A stretch of DNA of 64,000 nucleotides. Origin: Cyanophora paradoxa (Eukaryota > Glaucocystophyceae > Cyanophorales > Cyanophoraceae). Where the stretch lies: NCBI GenBank assembly GCA_004431415.1, contig QPMI01000600.1:62001-126000 (forward strand), given 5' to 3'. The first letter of the stretch is position 1. Every line of letters begins with the position of its first letter. Below the pieces are notes generated by a model. It did not search any database and was not told the origin of the DNA. It saw only the letters and a list, made by a program, of their open reading frames with translations. A program made the position numbers and the translations under genes. Positions 60,431-64,000 of this stretch are shown here, piece by piece.

Positions 60431-61987
60431 ATGCCTCTCAAGGTCGTTTTAAGTCTTTCTGGCGGGGGTGCAAGGGGCATTATCATAACCAGGCTGCTAA
60501 AAGAAATCGAAAATCGAACTGGCAGAAGAGTAATCGATCTTGTGGATCTTGTAAGTGGAACTTCCACTGGTGGGATCATTGCAATAGGTTTGAATATCAG
60601 GCATCCTGATAAACCAGGTGAACCTAAACTGACAGCAAACGATTTACACAATATTTACCTAACTCAACTGCCCTTGATTTTCGCAAATCCTCGAAATATC
60701 ATCGAAAATGCCCTTTTTAATACAAAATATGATGTGGGACCCTTGGAGACTGCAATTAATTCAGTTACTGGTGAATCACTAATACAGGATTCCCTAAAGG
60801 ACATTGTGATTACATCCTTTGATACTCAGAATATGAAACCAATATTTATCACAAATGACAACAACTACAACTTTATGCCTTGTAAGATTGCTGCTAGGGC
60901 TACTTCTGCTGCTCCTACATATTTCTCTCCTGTAAGCATTGTTGATTTCAATCGGGGAGTATTTGTCTGTCTCATTGATGGTGCCATTTCGGGAAACAAT
61001 AATCCCAGTGTGTGTGGTTACAGCCATGCAAAGAAGATTTACAGTGATGATGATGATATAATAGTAATAAGTATCTCTTGTGGTGAGGTGGACCCACATT
61101 TAGAGTCTGATTATGTGGGTTATGCTTATGAGACTGTGAACAGCTGGGGAATTCTCTCATGGATTGCCTCAACAGATGGAAGCCCATTGATTAACATGCT
61201 CATGGCTGCAAGTGAGCTTTCTGCCCTTGATAAGATGGAGGAGTTGTTACCCTACAACTATGATCAAGATTATGGTAGATACTATAGGCTATCAGTCCCA
61301 CTTCCAAATCACATAGTAAGCTCCCTTGATGACACTTCTAAGATCCCAGATATGCTAGCATTCACTGAAACATACATAGCAGCAAACAATGATATGATTA
61401 ATAAGCTTTGCAGCATTCTAGTAGCAAACTATGAATTAAAGAACCCTACAAAGGCTTACATCTCATCCACTCTCACTACATCACCTCCTTTGGATGCAAA
61501 TTGGTATCAGCTTGCAGATGATGCCTTCACTGCCTCATCCTCTGTGACAGGTAAAGAGCCTTTCATGGCTAGACCTTCAGCATTTGGCTGGGAAGCTGGA
61601 GCCTATGCTCCTGAGCAGATATGGGAAACCCCCACTGAATACCTTCAAGTTGCTTTCCCATATACTTTCGAACTCTCCTCTGTTATTGCCTATGGTTCAG
61701 GGGACACCAATGCTTTTATTAAGACTTTCAATGTGGCAACATCCACTGATGGGATCAACTGGTCTTTTATTCGATCAGATGGGCAAAACAAAATATATGT
61801 CTGTGAGAACATTAACAATGCTCACAACTCAGGTGATGTGGCTCTATTGAGTGGATTTCCTCTCAGCATCAAGGATGCTTTTTACATAGGTTTTTCTCTC
61901 AGAATTAAATATATTCGCATTTATCCCCTTGTGTATGTGAATGCTCCCACAATGAGAGTTGACTTTACAGGTGCCTTTATTCGATAA
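60431..61987 (+). CDS. Patatin-like phospholipase fused to a discoidin (F5/8C)-like domain
   Basis: A 518-residue protein. The patatin domain shows the oxyanion loop GGGARG (residues 11-16), the nucleophile elbow GTSTG with Ser45, the ATSAAPTYFSPV segment and the catalytic DGA with Asp184, so the Ser-Asp dyad is complete. From about residue 355 to the end lies a discoidin/F5-8C-like beta-sandwich (EYLQVAFPYTFELSSVIAYG, FNVATSTDGINWSFI, LRIKYIRIYPLVY), typically used to bind sugars or membrane lipids. No signal peptide is seen. The enzyme would cleave acyl chains from membrane lipids, targeted by its C-terminal domain; as part of the virion it could open host membranes. Its position divergent to the fibre gene supports a structural or entry-linked role. 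The TAA stop overlaps by 11 bp with the stop region of the convergent gene. Confidence 0.85.
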   Translation: MPLKVVLSLSGGGARGIIITRLLKEIENRTGRRVIDLVDLVSGTSTGGIIAIGLNIRHPDKPGEPKLTANDLHNIYLTQLPLIFANPRNIIENALFNTKYDVGPLETAINSVTGESLIQDSLKDIVITSFDTQNMKPIFITNDNNYNFMPCKIAARATSAAPTYFSPVSIVDFNRGVFVCLIDGAISGNNNPSVCGYSHAKKIYSDDDDIIVISISCGEVDPHLESDYVGYAYETVNSWGILSWIASTDGSPLINMLMAASELSALDKMEELLPYNYDQDYGRYYRLSVPLPNHIVSSLDDTSKIPDMLAFTETYIAANNDMINKLCSILVANYELKNPTKAYISSTLTTSPPLDANWYQLADDAFTASSSVTGKEPFMARPSAFGWEAGAYAPEQIWETPTEYLQVAFPYTFELSSVIAYGSGDTNAFIKTFNVATSTDGINWSFIRSDGQNKIYVCENINNAHNSGDVALLSGFPLSIKDAFYIGFSLRIKYIRIYPLVYVNAPTMRVDFTGAFIR

Positions 61988-62908
61988 ACTCCAACTGAAA
62001 AGAATTATCGATTCCATTCATATCAATCAGTTCACCAAAGTAATCTTTAAACTCAACTGTGAGTTCCCTTATCACCAGGTTTCTGTCATTTATCTGAATG
62101 AATTCTGCATGTTCACCACTATGGTAAACATAGCCACCTATATCCTTACTCAATTGCAATCTAAGGATTGCCCCTGGTTATGTGGTTGCGATTTCGGAAT
62201 TATATTGTGTCTGCTGGCAAAAGGGGCAAGCTCTTTAATGTGCATGTATAGATACTGCTCAGCATTCATATCAGACATCTTTCTGCTGTCAAAATAATAT
62301 TGCAAGGGCTTAGATGAGAGTCTGGGTCCTGAAAAGGTGGTTCCCCATGCTGGGTGATCAGGTGTAATAGGTTTGCCATCATACTTTAACAGGTTCTCAG
62401 GTCGATAGGGTGATCCACCAACAGGAGGAGTGCTATAATACCCATTGGTGTATTCAGTAGAACTCACACCCAAAAGCTTCCCTATTCTCTGGTTGCTTGC
62501 AATAAAACGAAACTCATGGTTACTGTAAAACTCCACTTTATAGGTAGTTGGGTTATAGAATATCTTGAACTCAAAAGCTACTGTTTTGCCTGCAATGGTT
62601 TGGAAGCTTGAATAGTTCAGCCCATAATTATAAGGGTGTGTTACCCCAAAATGACCCTGATTGATGTAGCCACTGGGAAGGGGATACACTTGTTGTGTGA
62701 TCACTTGGTTATATGAACCATCTTGGTAATTAAACTGAACTGTTAGATGATCAGTTCCCACACTGTTATAGATGCTGTTTGGAATCTCTGCATATAGAAC
62801 CCTGCATTCCCTTGGTCTCTCTACTGGAGTTGTGAGGGTGACCCTGTAAGAGTTTTCATTTTGTCCTTGGCTTCTATCCCTGCTATCAATATTAACGAGC
62901 CGGTTCAT
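61977..62908 (-). CDS. IDSRDR-type virion protein (frameshift near 3' end)
   Basis: Begins MNRLVNIDSRDRSQGQNENS at 62908, then RECRVLYAEIPNSIYNSVG. The IDSRDR opening and IPNS(I/V)Y segment are typical of a structural protein family in Mimivirus-like and other large algal DNA viruses. The frame breaks at the CCCC run 62171-62174 (GGGG on the coding strand): the uncorrected frame stops at 62150, whereas the neighbouring frame (ILRLQLSKDIGGYVYHSGEH, IVRELTVEFKDYFGEL-like) carries on to TAA at 61977. One missing base restores continuity. The 3' end overlaps the patatin stop. Divergent from the next gene across 29 bp. Confidence 0.7.
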
Positions 62909-62937
62909 TTTAATATATAAATATAGATAAAAGAAGA

Positions 62938-63948
62938 ATGCCTGTGGATTACATCGAGGTTAGCTCATTTAATACAATCTCTGGTGATGGTCCCACATCA
63001 AGCTTTGTGGCTAGACTCCCCAGTACTTATGAGAATGTGAGGGCTGTGAGACTGGTCTCAGCCGAATTTTATAACAGCATCCCTATGGTGAGTGGTGAAA
63101 CCAAAGCAGGAGATATAACAGTTGACAACACTTTTAGTATTTATTATTCTGAAGAGCTTGCGGGAGCTGGAACTACAGGAATTCCAACAACTCGCCCAGC
63201 TGCTGATTTTGAACAATGGAAACAATTCATTGTAAATCGCGAAACCCCCATTCAAAACCACCAACAGCTGGTGAATGTTATAAATGAAAAGTTTAATGAC
63301 AGAAATCCTAAACCATCTGTTCGCTGCAAATGGGATGAGTCACTGAAACGAATTATATTCCATTCCGAAAAAAAGTTTTACCTGGCTTTCTCACTTGCTG
63401 TAGACCCAAACCTGAAAACAATCCAAAAGCTGTTAAGCTCAGCTCGACTTTTTGGTCTTGATCCTGGAAGATATGGTAATTCCCCAATCAAATCACAGGT
63501 CTATGATGCTCTCACTGATGGAATCTTTACTGGAACTCGAGTAAACGGTATTATATCTTCATTTGAGCCTGAAATGACCAGGGACAGTGTTTTGTTTGTG
63601 AGAGTAAAGGAGCTGGGTGATCTGGTGCAATGTGGGGATGGTCTCCTGACTGGTTACTTCCATAAAATAGTGGTCCCTGACAAAGATTATGGTGAGCATG
63701 TAGTTTACAATTCGACAGAGGCTCATCCACTTTACAAATACTATAATAAGAAGGTTGGATTATCCACTTTCTCGGTTGATATTGTGAATGCTGTTAATGA
63801 ACCAATTGATTTCGAGGGTCAACCTGTTCATCTTACCTTTGAAATTCGCTATGGTGATGAGCCAGCTGGGGACCCAGTTTATGAATACTATAAGATGAGA
63901 ATGTCGCAGCTTCACCCTTCCTATCCAGTTATTACAAACTTCGCATAA
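62938..63948 (+). CDS. Second virion-type protein related to the IDSRDR family
   Basis: A 336-residue protein, frame intact. It starts MPVDYIEVSSFNTISGDG, with FVARLPSTYENVRAVRLVSA then EFYNSIPMVSG. This repeats the pattern of its divergent neighbour: a short extended start, a strand with v..V.Lvsa, then an (I/F)xNSIP turn. It then has beta-rich sequence ending HLTFEIRYGD. No enzyme motif is present. A minor capsid or vertex role is plausible for both. Start codons of the pair lie 29 bp apart, so they are probably expressed together. Confidence 0.65.
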   Translation: MPVDYIEVSSFNTISGDGPTSSFVARLPSTYENVRAVRLVSAEFYNSIPMVSGETKAGDITVDNTFSIYYSEELAGAGTTGIPTTRPAADFEQWKQFIVNRETPIQNHQQLVNVINEKFNDRNPKPSVRCKWDESLKRIIFHSEKKFYLAFSLAVDPNLKTIQKLLSSARLFGLDPGRYGNSPIKSQVYDALTDGIFTGTRVNGIISSFEPEMTRDSVLFVRVKELGDLVQCGDGLLTGYFHKIVVPDKDYGEHVVYNSTEAHPLYKYYNKKVGLSTFSVDIVNAVNEPIDFEGQPVHLTFEIRYGDEPAGDPVYEYYKMRMSQLHPSYPVITNFA

Positions 63949-64000
63949 ATTAAGGATCATTGGTAGATTTTTTATGTTGCAGTATAATAAAAGAGAATAT
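63949..64000. other. Right edge, inside the viral region
   Basis: AT-rich, no start codon of a further gene is complete here. The viral segment clearly continues beyond the window. Confidence 0.6.

Overview
The window is a chimera of two kinds of DNA. Positions 1 to about 49,150 are nuclear DNA of a GC-rich unicellular eukaryote. Genes are split by very short introns (about 50-90 nt) with a strong branch site 10-25 nt before the AG, and many introns use a GC rather than GT donor. The gene set includes a cilium-related CFAP97/hemingway-type protein, a nephrocystin-3-like protein, a GT77 arabinosyltransferase-like enzyme, a SUT/SLC45-type sugar transporter and a [2Fe-2S] thioredoxin-like/TPR protein. 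This fits a flagellated alga such as a haptophyte or pelagophyte; that assignment is inference and no marker gene settles it.

Host layout: C2/IQ-motif protein (-), glutaredoxin-like DUF836 protein (-), DUG2-type WD40 + M20 peptidase (+), USP39/Sad1 splicing factor (-), NPHP3-like DUF4062-NTPase-TPR protein (-), secreted IPT-type surface protein (-), a 3.7-kb repeat-rich gap with a TIR-bounded element and a minisatellite, GT77 enzyme (-), CFAP97-like protein with a long acidic tail (-), sugar transporter (-), ferredoxin-like/TPR protein (+), C2-domain protein (+), then three small genes of unknown function. Gaps between genes are unusually dense in short palindromes.

From about 49,170 to the right edge the DNA becomes AT-rich, intron-free and tightly packed. 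A perfect 29-bp-arm hairpin sits at the change, followed by two AT-rich repeat clusters without genes. The genes after that look viral: a SpeD-type S-adenosylmethionine decarboxylase, a DUF723-type zinc-binding protein, four paralogous adhesin-like proteins sharing one N-terminal module but carrying two kinds of C-terminal domain (C1q-like, and a second type), a small phage-like protein, a 1775-residue fibre with phage-type HxH repeats, a patatin phospholipase fused to a discoidin-like domain, and two virion-type proteins, one with the IDSRDR start typical of large algal DNA viruses. I read it as the end of an integrated or co-assembled DNA virus (giant-virus or Polinton-like relative) carrying a host-attachment and lipid-attack module. 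The window ends inside it.

Four genes, one host and three viral, are each broken by loss of one base in a run of four G or C. That shared signature suggests homopolymer under-calling in the assembly rather than real gene decay.
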